Positions 11,992-22,990 of a stretch of 64,000 bases of DNA are shown piece after piece. Every line of letters starts with the position of its first letter. Positions within the stretch are counted from its first letter, which is position 1. Origin of the DNA: Sthenelais limicola (Eukaryota; Annelida; Polychaeta; Phyllodocida; Sigalionidae); assembly GCA_942159475.1 (NCBI GenBank), contig OW804097.1, positions 35,538,298 through 35,602,297 on the forward strand, given 5' to 3'. Below the pieces are notes generated by a model that was given only the letters and a program-made list of their open reading frames with translations, did not search any database and was not told the origin of the DNA. The position numbers and the translations under genes are program-made.

Positions 11992-12777
11992 ATTAAATTT
12001 AGTTGACAAGAAAATAGTTAGAAGTTATTATATGAATTTTTTTATGTTTTCAACTTTTAAATTAGTGTGAACTTGATGAAGATAATTTTCGTTTCCCGAA
12101 TTCAGTTACTTGTGTTGGATGTGAAGTGATAGTTACTGTGCTGTACTATGGCTGATATTGTTTTACATTTACAAAAACAACCATTGAAGTTGAATTTAAA
12201 TTAAGGAGCTTACACAAAAGGTGTAATCAATTCTAGTGTGGTCGGGAAAAAAGTTGGTCGGGAAAAAAAGTTGGTCGAAAAAAAAGTTTAAAAAAAGAAA
12301 CCTCAATGTTCCAGTTACACACAAAACAAAATTGCAATAGAATAGGTTTACTTTCACCATTTGAATACCACCCAAAGGACCAGAAGACCTTGATTCTCAA
12401 GTTAAATTGACAATGATGAATTACATCCCAGTCAGGGCAAATACAGAGGCAGATCCATTATAAGTGACAACGCTGTTCTGGTTTTAAAAGATGTCTTTCT
12501 CAAAGATTCAAATTAGAAAGCATAGTGTATCTAATATAAGATTATACCCATTTGGATGTGTTAACATGATCCAGGGTACTAAAATCTGTTTATGAGGGAA
12601 CTTTCTCAAGTTCATTATACATGTTATGGGCCACAAACTGATTGTAGCTGAAGGATTAACTGTATTAACACTTAATGTTCAGCCTAGGGTATAGTCCACA
12701 CAATACCCACTTCACTCAAGCCTTTCACCACTCCACCCGTGCAAGCAGTACACGGTGAACACAGAGAAAGATCACCT
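11992..12777. other. Non-coding
   Basis: GTTGGTCGGGAAAAAA recurs two to three times near 12240-12290. No gene seen. Confidence 0.5.
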
Positions 12778-13013
12778 GGGTCAAAACTTCACAAAAATGT
12801 ACAGTTCATCTTCACCAATCCTCTCAAATAACCCAAATTTAAGACAAAAATCAGGTTCAAAATACAGTTCAACATAACCAGACAGATTTATTGAATGAAT
12901 ACAATACAGAATACACTCAGATATACTCAGTATTTATCATTTTTCACACTAATTTAGCAGAATTTGAGAGATGTGTAGAAATGTAGATTGTACATTTTCT
13001 GGCAATTTCAGCC
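12778..13013 (-). repeat. Family A MITE, degraded right end
   Basis: GGGTCAAAACTTCAC start. The right terminus reads TGGCAATTTCAGCC, the GGGTGAAATCGCC-type end. Confidence 0.8.
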
Positions 13014-13710
13014 TTCTACCTCTGTGTAGGCTCACAATGGGTTTGTTCCTCCATGAGGGTGGCCTGCTCAGTCAGCCTAACCGTTCTCACCCCCTCAATC
13101 AATACCAACATGGGTATACTAACCCAAATGTCAACAGATCTATTATTACATTTTCCATCTATTTAAGCAACACATGTGTTTATTATACCCTGATACCTTT
13201 TATATAATAATCTGAGTGCACTGAAGATAAGGGTTTGCAGTATCGTGTTTTTACATTCGCGACCTTTCAGAACGCGTCGTTATAAAAAGAAGTTCTGTTA
13301 CAGGCTTGGGAATTGGATCTGTGGCCGAGGTAGCAGTGCAGAAATAGACTCTGATAACGACTGACAGTCAAACTGATTGATTATTGATGTACAATTTCCT
13401 TTGTTAGAATGTTAGGTGTATGTAATGTAATGTGGGGGTATGCTAGGGTACAAATGGGTAAAAGGTTGAAACAATCCCAATGAGGCATGTGTTTTGGTGC
13501 TGCTCAACTCTTCCCATTTCCCCAGGGTAGACCTATACTGTATAACCTCTAATAAACACCCCCCCCCCACCCCCCACCCCCCACCCACAATCCCAACCCC
13601 GGCACTTGTTAATAGATACACCGCGACGAGTAGACCATGTACGGTACATGAAAGTATTAAACAACTATTTTATTGTCAAACTTTTATAACTCTCTTTTAA
13701 CACTCTATAA
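13014..13710. other. Non-coding
   Basis: A poly-C tract at 13559-13590. No supported gene. Confidence 0.5.
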
Positions 13711-13884
13711 GTCCAAACACTCAGATTAGATAAGAATGCTATGTCAGTGATTGGACGCCTACTATGCTAATCGGTTTCCTGGCCTAGGACTCGGCGTTTT
13801 AATGGAATTATAATGGCACTTTGCGGTTTGAAGTGAGAGGCTTTCCCTTCGTTTAAGGGATCTCTCAACTTTGGGCCTAGACTG
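13711..13884 (-). repeat. Family C MITE
   Basis: GTCCAAACACTCAGATTAG to GGGCCTAGACTG, with small deletions. Confidence 0.75.
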
Positions 13885-13991
13885 TTAACATAATCATTAA
13901 TGGTTATGGATCTACTAAGTTTGCCTCCGGATCTTTTCATTTGCCCAATCCTATAACAAAGTGTGTCGGAATGTGTCCATAGCTAATATTT

Positions 13992-14226
13992 GTGTCAGAT
14001 TTTCAGAAAATATACAATTCAACTTCGCCAATCTTTTCAAATAACCCAAATTTCAGACGAAAATAAAGTTCAAAATTCAGTTCAACCTAACCAAACAGAT
14101 TGCTAGAATCAATGCAATGCCGAATATACTCGAATTTACCTAGCATTGACCAAATGGCAGCCTAAATTTGCAGAATTTTATAAATGGGTACAGCTGCGAA
14201 TTGTACATTTTCTGAAAATCTGACCC
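13992..14226 (-). repeat. Family A MITE, ATTT duplication
   Basis: GTGTCAG start. ATTT at 13988-13991 and 14227-14230. Confidence 0.88.
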
Positions 14227-14639
14227 ATTTAGCTATATTTATGGTGAAAGTAGTATAGGAAGTGCTCCATACAATCAGCCTCCTCGTCTATATTGACTTT
14301 TAATTCAATGAGATTACTATAGCCCTCAACATGTTTTCAGCTGAATTCAATGATTTTCTGGTTTAAAAATACCTTTTAATACTGTTAAATAATAGATTGT
14401 CTGAACAGAAGAATGGGGACCACTTTAACCTTAATGCATATATTAGGCCTACATCAATCCATTCGAAAATCTTGACACAAAATCCTAGACCTACAATTAT
14501 CAGTTTTAGATTAGATATTGACGATTGAAGGGAACCATATATATATATATAGTGATTTAAAACACCATTTTTAATGCGTTGTCCTATTTTTGATAAATTA
14601 AAATATATGGCACTCTCCTTTCTCTCTCTCCCTTCTTCT

Positions 14640-14760
14640 CTACCTCTATTTCCTGGGTATGATCATAAACTGCCTCCCTCTCAGCTCTCCCGCCCTTGAT
14701 ATAACCTTCAATGTGTCGATAAGGGCATAAAGCAACCAGTCTCACTCCTATACCACCGCG
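14640..14760 (+). repeat. Dispersed repeat, inverted partner at 19395
   Basis: TATTTCCTGGGTATGATCAT...GATAAGGGCATAAAGCAACC, inverted at 19395-19505. Confidence 0.7.
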
Positions 14761-14767
14761 AATAATA

Positions 14768-15002
14768 GGGTCAGATTTTCAGAAAATGTACAATCGGCAG
14801 CTGTGCACATTTAGTAAATTCTGCAAAATTAGGCCGCAATTTTGTCAATACTAGGTAAATTCGAGTATATTGGGCATTGCATTGATTCTAGCAATCATTT
14901 TGGCTAGGTTGAACTGTATTTTGAACTTTTTTTTCGTCTGAAATTTGGATTATTTGAGAAGATTGGCGAAATTGAATTGTACATTTTCTGAACATCTGAC
15001 CC
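14768..15002 (+). repeat. Family A MITE, AATA duplication
   Basis: AATA at 14764-14767 and 15003-15006. Confidence 0.9.
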
Positions 15003-15227
15003 AATAGGAGCCCGGCGTTCACTGGAGGTTATACGGTACCGTACCTTACCTTCCTTGGTGGTGGTGGGGCAGCAGGGTTGCCTATAGAATGGACACAATG
15101 GGGGGAACAGGGTCTAGCAGCAAGGGAAACATGTGAGTACGGGCCCCGGGGCACTCCCACCCTGCACCCAGTGAAAGCTGAACTTTAAAGTTCTAGTTAA
15201 CGGTGGATGGCATAGATAACCACTTAT

Positions 15228-15473
15228 GGGTCGGATTTTCAGAAAATGTAGTCTACAATTGGCAGCTGTGCACATTTAGTTTATTCTCTTAAATTAGGCT
15301 GCAACTTGGTCAATAGTTGGTGGGGGCATATCTTGCATTGCATTGATTCTAAGCTATTCTAGCAATCTTTTTGGTTAGGTTGAACTGTACTTTGAACTTT
15401 ATTTTCGTCTGAAATTTGGGTTATTTTGGAGGATTGGTGAAAGTGAATTGTACACTTACTGGCGATTTCACCC
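15228..15473 (+). repeat. Family A MITE with mixed termini
   Basis: Left end GGGTCGGATTTTCAG, right end CTGGCGATTTCACCC. One element carries both terminus types. Confidence 0.87.
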
Positions 15474-16107
15474 ATATAACTGAAGGGTGTTATAGTGGGG
15501 TTAGGGTGCCCACGGCTCCACAAGCAAAGTTTGTTTTGGGTATTAAAGCCCAACTGAATCGTTCACCGCGCCTTGCTCTGGGACATCTGGACAACAATAG
15601 CCCAGCCCCTTTAATAGCTGGCAGTGGAGGAGGCGAGGGAAAGAGAATAAGTTGTGAGTCATATTGTGACACCACAACACACACACCCCCACAACACCAT
15701 CCATTCAGTCCCCCTATGTTCACTCACACTCCTGCAAGCAGCAATACACTGCCTCTCGCTATGTCCCTAACCGTATATATGGACAAGACAGGCCCAGCTA
15801 TAACTAATCAAACAGATGGAATGTCACAAAGAGATGAAGACGTTACAGGCAAGAAACTATCTGTGATAAATCGATTCCTATAAACCAAGACCACGAACTG
15901 GAAACCAGACAGTCTAAAGCCCGACCACCAGAAATATTCCAAGTCTCTTCGGCTTGGGTCAATCGATAGAACCAAGCAGACTCGGGGGAAACTGAAGACC
16001 GGCTTGTATTTACAAAGTCGGACATTATCCCCGCCTCTCAGACTACGTTCCAGGGCTTTGATCTCGATGACATATGGGGCAAATAGAAGCCAGTGTATTG
16101 TGCCTAC
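15474..16107. other. Probable intron downstream of the candidate first exon
   Basis: Relatively GC-rich. Several overlapping ORFs on both strands, none with a recognised domain. Confidence 0.4.
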
Positions 16108-16203
16108 CTTGGTTTGAACAACTTTCCATTCTACGTGGTCTTCGTATTCCAATTCACCATCTTCGTCCGGGAGAGGGGTGGGCTGTCGTGCACACTCCGC
16201 CAT
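16108..16203 (-). CDS. Candidate first coding exon of another gene
   Basis: An ATG in strong context (A at -3, G at +4, GTCAGCATGG) opens 32 codons starting MAECARQPTPLPDEDGELEY. The exon ends at Lys on a good AAG|GTAGGC donor, phase 0. The peptide is acidic then basic and I do not recognise it. Reading on past the donor gives no domain-like sequence, which fits an intron. The local GC content is higher than in the surroundings, as around many first exons. It is compatible neither in phase nor in position with the PAN-EGF gene, so it would be a separate minus-strand gene. No second exon was identified. Confidence 0.35.
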
Positions 16204-16326
16204 GCTGACTTCATGTGTGTGTTGTGTGTTGTTGCCGTCATGCTCTGAATGGCCACAAGGTGGCAGCTCGGTGTTGTGTGGTGGTGGTGGTGGTGGTGGC
16301 CCATGTGGCCACGCCTACCCCCATGT

Positions 16327-16552
16327 GGGTCAGATCTTCAGAAAATGTACAATTCGTCCTCACCAATCCTTTCAAATAACCCAAATGTAAGACAAAAATC
16401 ATGTTAAAAATACAGTTCAACATAACCAAACAGACTCCTTGAAACAAGGCAATATAGGCCTACTAAATATATCCATAATATATAGGACTAATTTAGCAGA
16501 ATTGACTAAATGTGTCGATCAGCCAATTGTCCATTTTCTGAAAATCTGACTG
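16327..16552 (-). repeat. Family A MITE
   Basis: GGGTCAGATCTTCAG start, CTGACTG end. Flanks ATGT and ATAT. It lies 124 bp upstream of the candidate first exon at 16203. Confidence 0.83.
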
Positions 16553-16614
16553 ATATAGGCCTACATTATACTAATCCACGCAATACAATATATACTCTGA
16601 TTTTTAAATTGTAT

Positions 16615-16690
16615 CTACCACTTTCAGCCTAATTTAGCAGAATTTACTGAATGTGTAAAACCGATTGTACATCTCTGGGCGATCTGACCC
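16615..16690 (-). repeat. Family A MITE, right-end fragment
   Basis: CTTTCAGCCTAATTTAGC to CTGACCC. Confidence 0.75.
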
Positions 16691-16844
16691 ATATATTATA
16701 TTATATGTCTTGACCCATATATAGGGAGAATCTGTTGTGACACAGGGAATTTTGAGCCCTGCCCCCCCCCCCCCCTACAGTGAATCAGGGCACAGTTTAC
16801 TTAATTATATGCATTATGGATATGTCATGTCACAATTAGAAGGG

Positions 16845-17035
16845 AATTCTTGATATCCAGTCCTGAATTCAATTCTTAATTGTGGATATCGACAATTGAA
16901 TTTTGAGATTTGATTTATGGAGATCCAGAATTTTATTTTGGACATCCAGAATTGAATTCGTGATATCCAAAATTCAATTCTTGATATTGAGAAATCAATT
17001 CGTGGTATACAAAATTGATTTGTCAATATTTGAAA
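16845..17035. repeat. Degenerate palindromic minisatellite
   Basis: Units of about 20-24 bp built on GATATCCAGAATTGAATTC, in alternating orientation. Confidence 0.65.
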
Positions 17036-17268
17036 ACTTGAACGCTATTATTATTATAGAATTTGTATTCAAGTTTGGCGTCAGAATACAAGAATAGGAC
17101 ATGTAATTCTACTAATAAATCTTCCATGCGGAAGTAGTTTGTTACTGACATCAATTAGATTACAACTAGATTTGTTCATTTTACATTTAACGAAACAGTC
17201 ATTCAGTTCAGTTGCAATATACTTATAGTACATTGGATTAACAGTGATTATATTTTTGTTTTGTTTTG

Positions 17269-17384
17269 GCATTGCATTGTTGTGGCATTGCATTGATTCT
17301 AGCAATATGTTTGGTTAGGTTGAACTGTATTTTGAACCTTATTTTTTCCTGTAATTTGGGTTATTTGAGAGGGTTGGTGAAGTT
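17269..17384 (+). repeat. Family A MITE, truncated on both sides
   Basis: From GGCATTGCATTG (partly doubled) to TTGGTGAAG. The right end is replaced by the LINE B tail. Confidence 0.75.
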
Positions 17385-18735
17385 GTTGTTGTTGTTGTTA
17401 CTTTTATTATGACGAGGGGGACATGGTCAGTGGGTCAATCTCCCTATTGGGAGGATCTCACGCCCTACTGGACACATTGGTACAAGTATATAGAGGTAAC
17501 AATCGACCATTAGGTCAACGATCTAATGGCCGCCTCTATATATTCTGGTGTCAGTAAATTTTCTGATTTTCCGTAGCAAGATGGTCAGTATAGTAACAAT
17601 TGTACAGTAATGTATGAGGTTACTCAATAGATAATAACCTATGATGGTATTAAATAGTACATTTTAATTACACAATCATAGGATTTGTGTAGAAATATGT
17701 GTATATATATATATGTGTATACACACACATAATTATATAAGCTATTAATAGACAATTATCATTATTCAACTTGTCCAAATAGAGCAGAAAGCTCGGCATA
17801 CAATAGATAAGTGAAGCTGTTGAAGAACAATTGAGGGTTTGAGAGGTGGACACACAATACCCTTACCGGAAGTTAGTTTGGGGCCTGTCAGGGTAGTCTA
17901 GTATAGATAGAGGTCATCAAGCCAAATACTATTGGTTCTGACATTTTTTGCGTGCGTTTCAATTTGCTGCTGGTTGGCCTCCAACTTGTTCCAATAAAAG
18001 GGTATTTTATAATACAGTGATCTACGAATTAACTCCAGCCTCGGAAGAGGACATTTAAATAGTATTTTTCCCTGTTGGAACTGGCGCGTTTGGAATTGGC
18101 GAAGGTCTAAATACTCTGGATGGGTTTTTAATCTATTTGGTACTGAATTGGGCGTGGTACTGGTCTACGTCTTGAAAGCCATTGGTTTTTGTGATGATTC
18201 GGAGGGCTTTGTTTTGAAATGTTTGTAAGAATTTTAAGTTTGAGCGTGGGGCTGAATCGTAAAAAATGTCTGATTGGTCAATGAGGGGCAATATTGTGGT
18301 TTTGTAGACCTGAGCACTCAGGTACCTATTCAGTCTACTTCTCAGGTGTCTGAACAACCATAACTTGTATGATATTTTCTTTTTAATTGAGTTCAGGTGT
18401 TTTGAGAATGAGAGGGAACTGTCAACGATAGTTCCCAAGTATTTATATTCATCCACATCTTCTAGTTGGTTGACACCTAGTTGGAGTTTGAAAGTATGAG
18501 AATCAGCTTTCCACTTGGATCTCAGGGAAGGCCTCGGCAAGAACGTCATCGCTTTTGATTTGTTTTCATTTAGTGAGATCTTGTTTTCTTTGCACCAGTT
18601 GGTTATATTATCAAGGTCAGATTGAAGGTCTTTTGTGACTGTTCCAATATCTTTGCCTGATTTGCAAATAATCGTATCATCAGCGAACATCTGGGGGTTC
18701 GATTTAAGCACTTGTAAAGGAAGGTCGTTGACAAA
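17385..18735 (-). mobile_element. LINE B fragment with (AAC)n tail
   Basis: On the minus strand the element ends in an (AAC)n tail, seen as GTTGTTGTTGTTGTT at 17385. This tail joins directly onto a truncated family A MITE. The 5' end is at about 18735, where the RT frame meets a stop and family B sequence begins. Confidence 0.75.
18133..18735 (-). CDS. LINE RT fragment with FADD motif
   Basis: The frame extends upstream of the first Met at 18711 to include FVNDLPLQ, the conserved block just before the catalytic motif. It then reads MFADDTIICKSG (motif C), WCKENKISLNENKSKAM, EYKYLGTIVDSSLSF (motif E) and TTILPLIDQSDIFYDSAP. Motifs A and B are missing. It differs clearly from LINEs A and C in sequence and tail, so at least three LINE lineages have been active here. 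Confidence 0.8.
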   Translation of the reverse strand, partial: FVNDLPLQVLKSNPQMFADDTIICKSGKDIGTVTKDLQSDLDNITNWCKENKISLNENKSKAMTFLPRPSLRSKWKADSHTFKLQLGVNQLEDVDEYKYLGTIVDSSLSFSKHLNSIKKKISYKLWLFRHLRSRLNRYLSAQVYKTTILPLIDQSDIFYDSAPRSNLKFLQTFQNKALRIITKTNGFQDVDQYHAQFSTK

Positions 18736-18744
18736 TCAATTTAA

Positions 18745-18930
18745 CATTGCAAACTTTACTTTTCACAAATAAAAATATCAAACTTAAAATATAGAAATAC
18801 TTATAGGTGTCATAGTGTTTATTATCATTAGTATCAGCTTGATCTCCTCTTTTCAAATATGGGGATATCTCAAAATCCACATTTTGCGACTTTTCCTAAA
18901 ACGGATCACATATATGAAGTACCCCTTGTA
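18745..18930 (+). repeat. Family B MITE, right half
   Basis: It carries the AAAATATCAAACTTAAAAT segment and the TTGCGACTTTTCCTAAAACG end. The left half is replaced by LINE B. Confidence 0.7.
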
Positions 18931-18941
18931 ATACATGATAT

Positions 18942-19176
18942 GGGTCAGATTTTCAGAAAATGTACAATTGGCAGCTCTACACATTTAGTAAATTCTGGTT
19001 AATTAGGCTGCAATTTGGTCAATACTAGGTAAATTCGAGTATATTTGGCATTGCATTGATTCTACCAATCTGTTTGGTTAGGTTGAACTGTATTTTGAAC
19101 TTTACTTTTGTCTGAAATCTGGATTATTTGAGAAGATTGGCGAAGTGTAATTGTACATTTTCTGAAAATCTGACCC
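18942..19176 (+). repeat. Family A MITE, ATAT duplication
   Basis: Full length, with ATAT on both sides (18938-18941 and 19177-19180). Confidence 0.9.
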
Positions 19177-19394
19177 ATATAATTGTAACTGAGTACCAAG
19201 ACTAGTATTGTGTTCTGTGCACTGTAATTAATGTTTTAAGCACCAGTAGATCCTGCCTTTCTACAGCAGAATGGATGCAATCTACACTTGACAATGGCAA
19301 TTAAGATACAGCGATTTCTTTTAGATTTTTTTTTCGGGGATGGGGGCGGGGATGGGGGTTATTTGTGTGCATGTAGGGGGGAGTGAGTGAAATT

Positions 19395-19505
19395 GGTTGC
19401 TTTACGCCCTTATCAACACATTTAACATGGTTATATCAAGGGCGGGAGAGCTGATAGGGAGGCAGTTTATGATCATACCCAGGAAATAGAGATAGAGAAG
19501 AAGGG
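19395..19505 (-). repeat. Dispersed repeat, inverted partner of 14640
   Basis: GGTTGCTTTACGCCCTTATC to CCAGGAAATAGAGATAGAG. Confidence 0.7.
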
Positions 19506-20000
19506 AGAGAGAGACAAGAGAAAAAGAGACAGAAAGGCACTTTTAAAATGGTCATACCCAGGACCAAGCCTGTAGGGGGGCACACACACAGAAGCAGAAC
19601 TTAAGGCCTACTGTACTTGTTCTTCTTCATTGGAGGAAAACATCGCAACATTTCAGAACACAGACTTCATTATTTCCTTCTGTTTATCAGGGGTGGCGCC
19701 ACTGTGTGAGTTGCGAGGCATTTACTGTTCAAACTCAAACTTATCACGGCCCAGACTGGGCGACAATTGCTTGCCACATTTTCAATTTCACTTTTTGAAG
19801 GAAAGACTAAGACATAGAGGAACTTATTCTTCTTTTAACATCTTAAATACCCCATCTACCTTTCACAGCATAGCCATCAGCGGTTAAACGTAGCAGAACA
19901 AACTAAATCTCACACATTATTTCCTTTCAAGTTCATCATTGTCGCCCGAATGACGAGGAACGTCTCATTCGTGGCACTTTTTAAATTTTCAATATTTCAC
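19506..20000. other. Non-coding
   Basis: The 85-residue ORF at 19630-19887 has no recognisable domain or splice context. Confidence 0.45.
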
Positions 20001-20180
20001 ATGTGTGATAGTTTCAGGAAAATGAGAAAATTATATTTTTCAAATTTATTTATTCACAAGATCCCTTGCTTGGAATGTTTTCATTTTGGGGTTCTTTGAG
20101 CTGCTATATTTATAAGCATGAATACATATATACGAAATTTCAAGACAGTGTATTAAATATATTCATGCATTTCTTATGAC

Positions 20181-22397
20181 CATTTTCCCACCTATTTACT
20201 CATTAAAAAAGAAAGAACTAGCTATATGAATAACAGATATTTTGCACGAAATATGAAAGGGCTGGACCAAAAAATCCTAAATGAGATATTGGTCAACCTT
20301 GATTGGGAGAACTTCTATCTTAGTACAGACCCTGATGCTTGTTGGGACACCATGCTCAACAGAATAAATCTCTACTTCAATAGAATGTGTCCCATGAAGC
20401 AATTTAATAATATTAGAAAAAAGCCAGAATGGCTAACAAAAGAGATTACATCCTTGATGAATGAAAGGGACAAATTATTTAGGCTGGCGAAGGCAAAAAA
20501 TGACAGAGAGATTCTTACTCGTGCAAAAAATCTGAGAAACAGAGTTAATACTATGTGTAGGAATAGGAAAAATATGCTGATAAGCAATAAACTTGAGTCA
20601 AACAAAAACGACCCCAGAGCTCTCTGGAGATCAATTAATAATGTAATTTGTCCCGAAAAATCAAAACAGACGACTGAAACTCAATTAGTTGATGAAGAAG
20701 GGAAGCAAGTCCCTCCTGGACAGGTTCCTGACACATTCAATAATTTCTTTGTAAAAGTGGGACCAACGCTTGCCAACAATATTGGTGAACCCTCGGTCCA
20801 AGAAACTGAAGTTTTACAAAAGTCTCAAAAAAAACAAGCCACTCAGCCAACTGTAAATAATAATAATATGAAAATGGAATTCAGACTAGTATCCCCAAAA
20901 GAAGTTCTGAATATCCTGAAAAAAATTGATCCTTATAAGAGCTCCGGAGTCGAAAATATACCAGGAAAGGTTCTGAAAGAGTGTATTGGAGCAATGGTAT
21001 TCCAGTTCACACATATTGTCAATCTGTCATTGAGTACTAGTATAGTCCCAGTAGCTTTCAAATCAGCTGTCGTAACCCCCTTGCATAAAAGTGGCTCGAA
21101 AACAAATACAAACAACTTTCGACCTATCTCAGGCATACCAATGCCAGCAAAAATTCTCGAAAAAGTTATACAAAATCAATTATCCGAACATCTAGAAAAT
21201 AACAATCATTACTACACAAAGCAGTATGGGTTTAGAAAAGGCAAATCAGTAAACCAGGCCCATATAGACCTATTACATATAGTCTATAATAGCCTAAATG
21301 AAACAAAATTCACCTCAGCTGTTTTCTTAGATTTTAAGAAAGCTTTCGACACGGTCCATCACGAAAAGCTATTAACTAAATTAGAAAAATATGGAATATC
21401 AGGAAATACAAACATCTGGTTCAAAAATTATCTATTCAACCGAAAACAAATTGTCAAAATTAATGGTCTCCTATCCAAGCGAGAAACAATCACTTTCGGC
21501 GTACCTCAGGGTACAATTTTAGGCCCGATTCTCTTCTCAATATATATAAATGATCTGAACGAAATAATAGAAAACTCCACCATACAACACTACGCTGACG
21601 ATACAGTTCTCATTAACAGCAACCAAAATGAAATAGAAATGTACCAACACCTACAAAACAACTTAGACCGGATCCACACATGGTGTAAAATCAATAAGAT
21701 TTCCATGAACGTATCGAAAACACAATATATACAATTTGACATAGGTCGACATAAAAAACCTGAAGTACAAAAACAATATCTAACACTAGGAACAGAGACC
21801 CTAGCAAGAGTCAATAATTACAAGTATTTGGGACTGGTCATTGATGAAAAACTAAATTTCCAGGAACACTTACAAATAGTCATAAATAAAGTAAAATGGA
21901 AAGTCAACTTATTACGAAAAGCAAGCTACATTCTGAACAAAAAAGTAAAAATCGACATAGTAAAGATGCTTATAATCCCACTGATAGATTATGGTGATAT
22001 ATTTTACCATTCATCCTCCCAAAAGCTGTTAAAAAGAACACACACACTCCTAAATTCCTCAATACGACATGTATTAAAACTGCAAAAAAGAACAAATGTA
22101 GATGGGAAATATGACGAGTTGGGAATCCTAAATAATGAAGACAGAGCCAAGCTACACATCTTAGAAGCGGCCTTCTACCTCACCCAAACGCCCGATAACT
22201 TAGATAATAGACATATACCAACCAGAAGTCACGCAGAAAATAGAATAAATCTGCAGACAAACACACCCAAAACATCATTTTACAAAAACAGTTTCATCTT
22301 CAAAGCCATCTCAACTTGGAACTCTCTACCCACTGCAGCACATAGGCTGGAGACCAAAAAAGAGCTCAGAAGCTACTGGGAACATAATATAAAATAG
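20181..22397 (+). CDS. LINE reverse transcriptase ORF (5' partial)
   Basis: The frame is open from the truncation point, upstream of the first Met at 20226. The first residues (HFPTYLLIKK) look like the end of an AP-endonuclease domain (the H of an SDH-type motif). The reverse transcriptase follows. KSSGVENIPGKVLKE lies near residue 245 of the Met-started ORF, then RPIS, AVFLDFKKAFDTV (motif A), GVPQGTILGP (motif B), HYADDT (catalytic motif C near residue 460) and KYLGLVID (motif E). A C-terminal domain ends in TWNSLP, as in CR1/L2/Rex1/jockey-group LINEs. No internal stop or frameshift was seen, so the insertion is young, but the truncated copy cannot be autonomous. Confidence 0.9.
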   Translation, partial: HFPTYLLIKKERTSYMNNRYFARNMKGLDQKILNEILVNLDWENFYLSTDPDACWDTMLNRINLYFNRMCPMKQFNNIRKKPEWLTKEITSLMNERDKLFRLAKAKNDREILTRAKNLRNRVNTMCRNRKNMLISNKLESNKNDPRALWRSINNVICPEKSKQTTETQLVDEEGKQVPPGQVPDTFNNFFVKVGPTLANNIGEPSVQETEVLQKSQKKQATQPTVNNNNMKMEFRLVSPKEVLNILKKIDPYKSSGVENIPGKVLKECIGAMVFQFTHIVNLSLSTSIVPVAFKSAVVTPLHKSGSKTNTNNFRPISGIPMPAKILEKVIQNQLSEHLENNNHYYTKQYGFRKGKSVNQAHIDLLHIVYNSLNETKFTSAVFLDFKKAFDTVHHEKLLTKLEKYGISGNTNIWFKNYLFNRKQIVKINGLLSKRETITFGVPQGTILGPILFSIYINDLNEIIENSTIQHYADDTVLINSNQNEIEMYQHLQNNLDRIHTWCKINKISMNVSKTQYIQFDIGRHKKPEVQKQYLTLGTETLARVNNYKYLGLVIDEKLNFQEHLQIVINKVKWKVNLLRKASYILNKKVKIDIVKMLIIPLIDYGDIFYHSSSQKLLKRTHTLLNSSIRHVLKLQKRTNVDGKYDELGILNNEDRAKLHILEAAFYLTQTPDNLDNRHIPTRSHAENRINLQTNTPKTSFYKNSFIFKAISTWNSLPTAAHRLETKKELRSYWEHNIK

Positions 22398-22794
22398 TTC
22401 AGAATAGTACGTATAACAATGACAGCAACAATAACAATAATAGCATAATGCTAACTCAGTCTACACATTATGTTACAATGTCATAAAATCACTGTATATA
22501 CTGAAGTCCATGTGAATGTGACCCTTTCTTCTTTTTTATCTGTATGTTTATATTGTATTTTAAAATACATCATCACCAGACTTTGAGTTGATGGTATAAT
22601 TTAATTGATTAACACTATTCTGAAATTACAATTACTCTTTACGGAGTAAAAGGTAGCGGCTGGGAGAGCTGGATTCTATCTAGAAGTCGATGTACCTGTT
22701 CTATCTGTTTTCTAATTAATTCGCATTGCCAACTCCATTGATGTACACTGTGAATCTCGATGAATAAAGTAGTATCTTATCTTATCTTATCTTA
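20181..22794 (+). mobile_element. LINE C, 5'-truncated, inserted in a family B MITE
   Basis: This non-LTR retrotransposon ends in a (TCTTA)n pentanucleotide tail after an AATAAA-like GAATAAAG. The duplicated target TCTTATGAC (20172-20180 and 22795-22803) brackets it, though the right copy overlaps the tail repeat. The flanks are the two halves of one family B MITE. The 5' end falls inside the endonuclease domain, so about the first half of the element is missing. Confidence 0.85.
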
Positions 22795-22990
22795 TCTTAT
22801 GACATTCTTTAGAGTATAATTAGCTTATTTGCTAGTAATTGTTCACCCAGAAAATATAGAAATACGGATTACATGTCCTACTGTTTACTATCATTGGAAT
22901 CGGCTTGATCTCATCTTTCCAACTATGATGGTATCTCAAAATCCATTTTTTGCGACTTGTGACTCATTTTCCTGAAACACATCACATGTG

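Larger units (their letters stand above)
20001..22990 (+). repeat. Family B MITE split by LINE C
   Basis: Left part 20001-20180 starts TGTGATAGTTTCAGGAAAAT. Right part 22795-22990 ends with the inverted copy (ATTTTCCTGAAACACATCAC). Without the LINE it is about 380 bp. Confidence 0.75.

Noticed and set aside
15050..15081. 32-nt microexon (acceptor TTCTATAG, donor GTAAGG), phase 2 to 1
   Set aside because: Phase would fit the TM exon, but it lies 12.8 kb away beyond another candidate first exon. Too short to trust.
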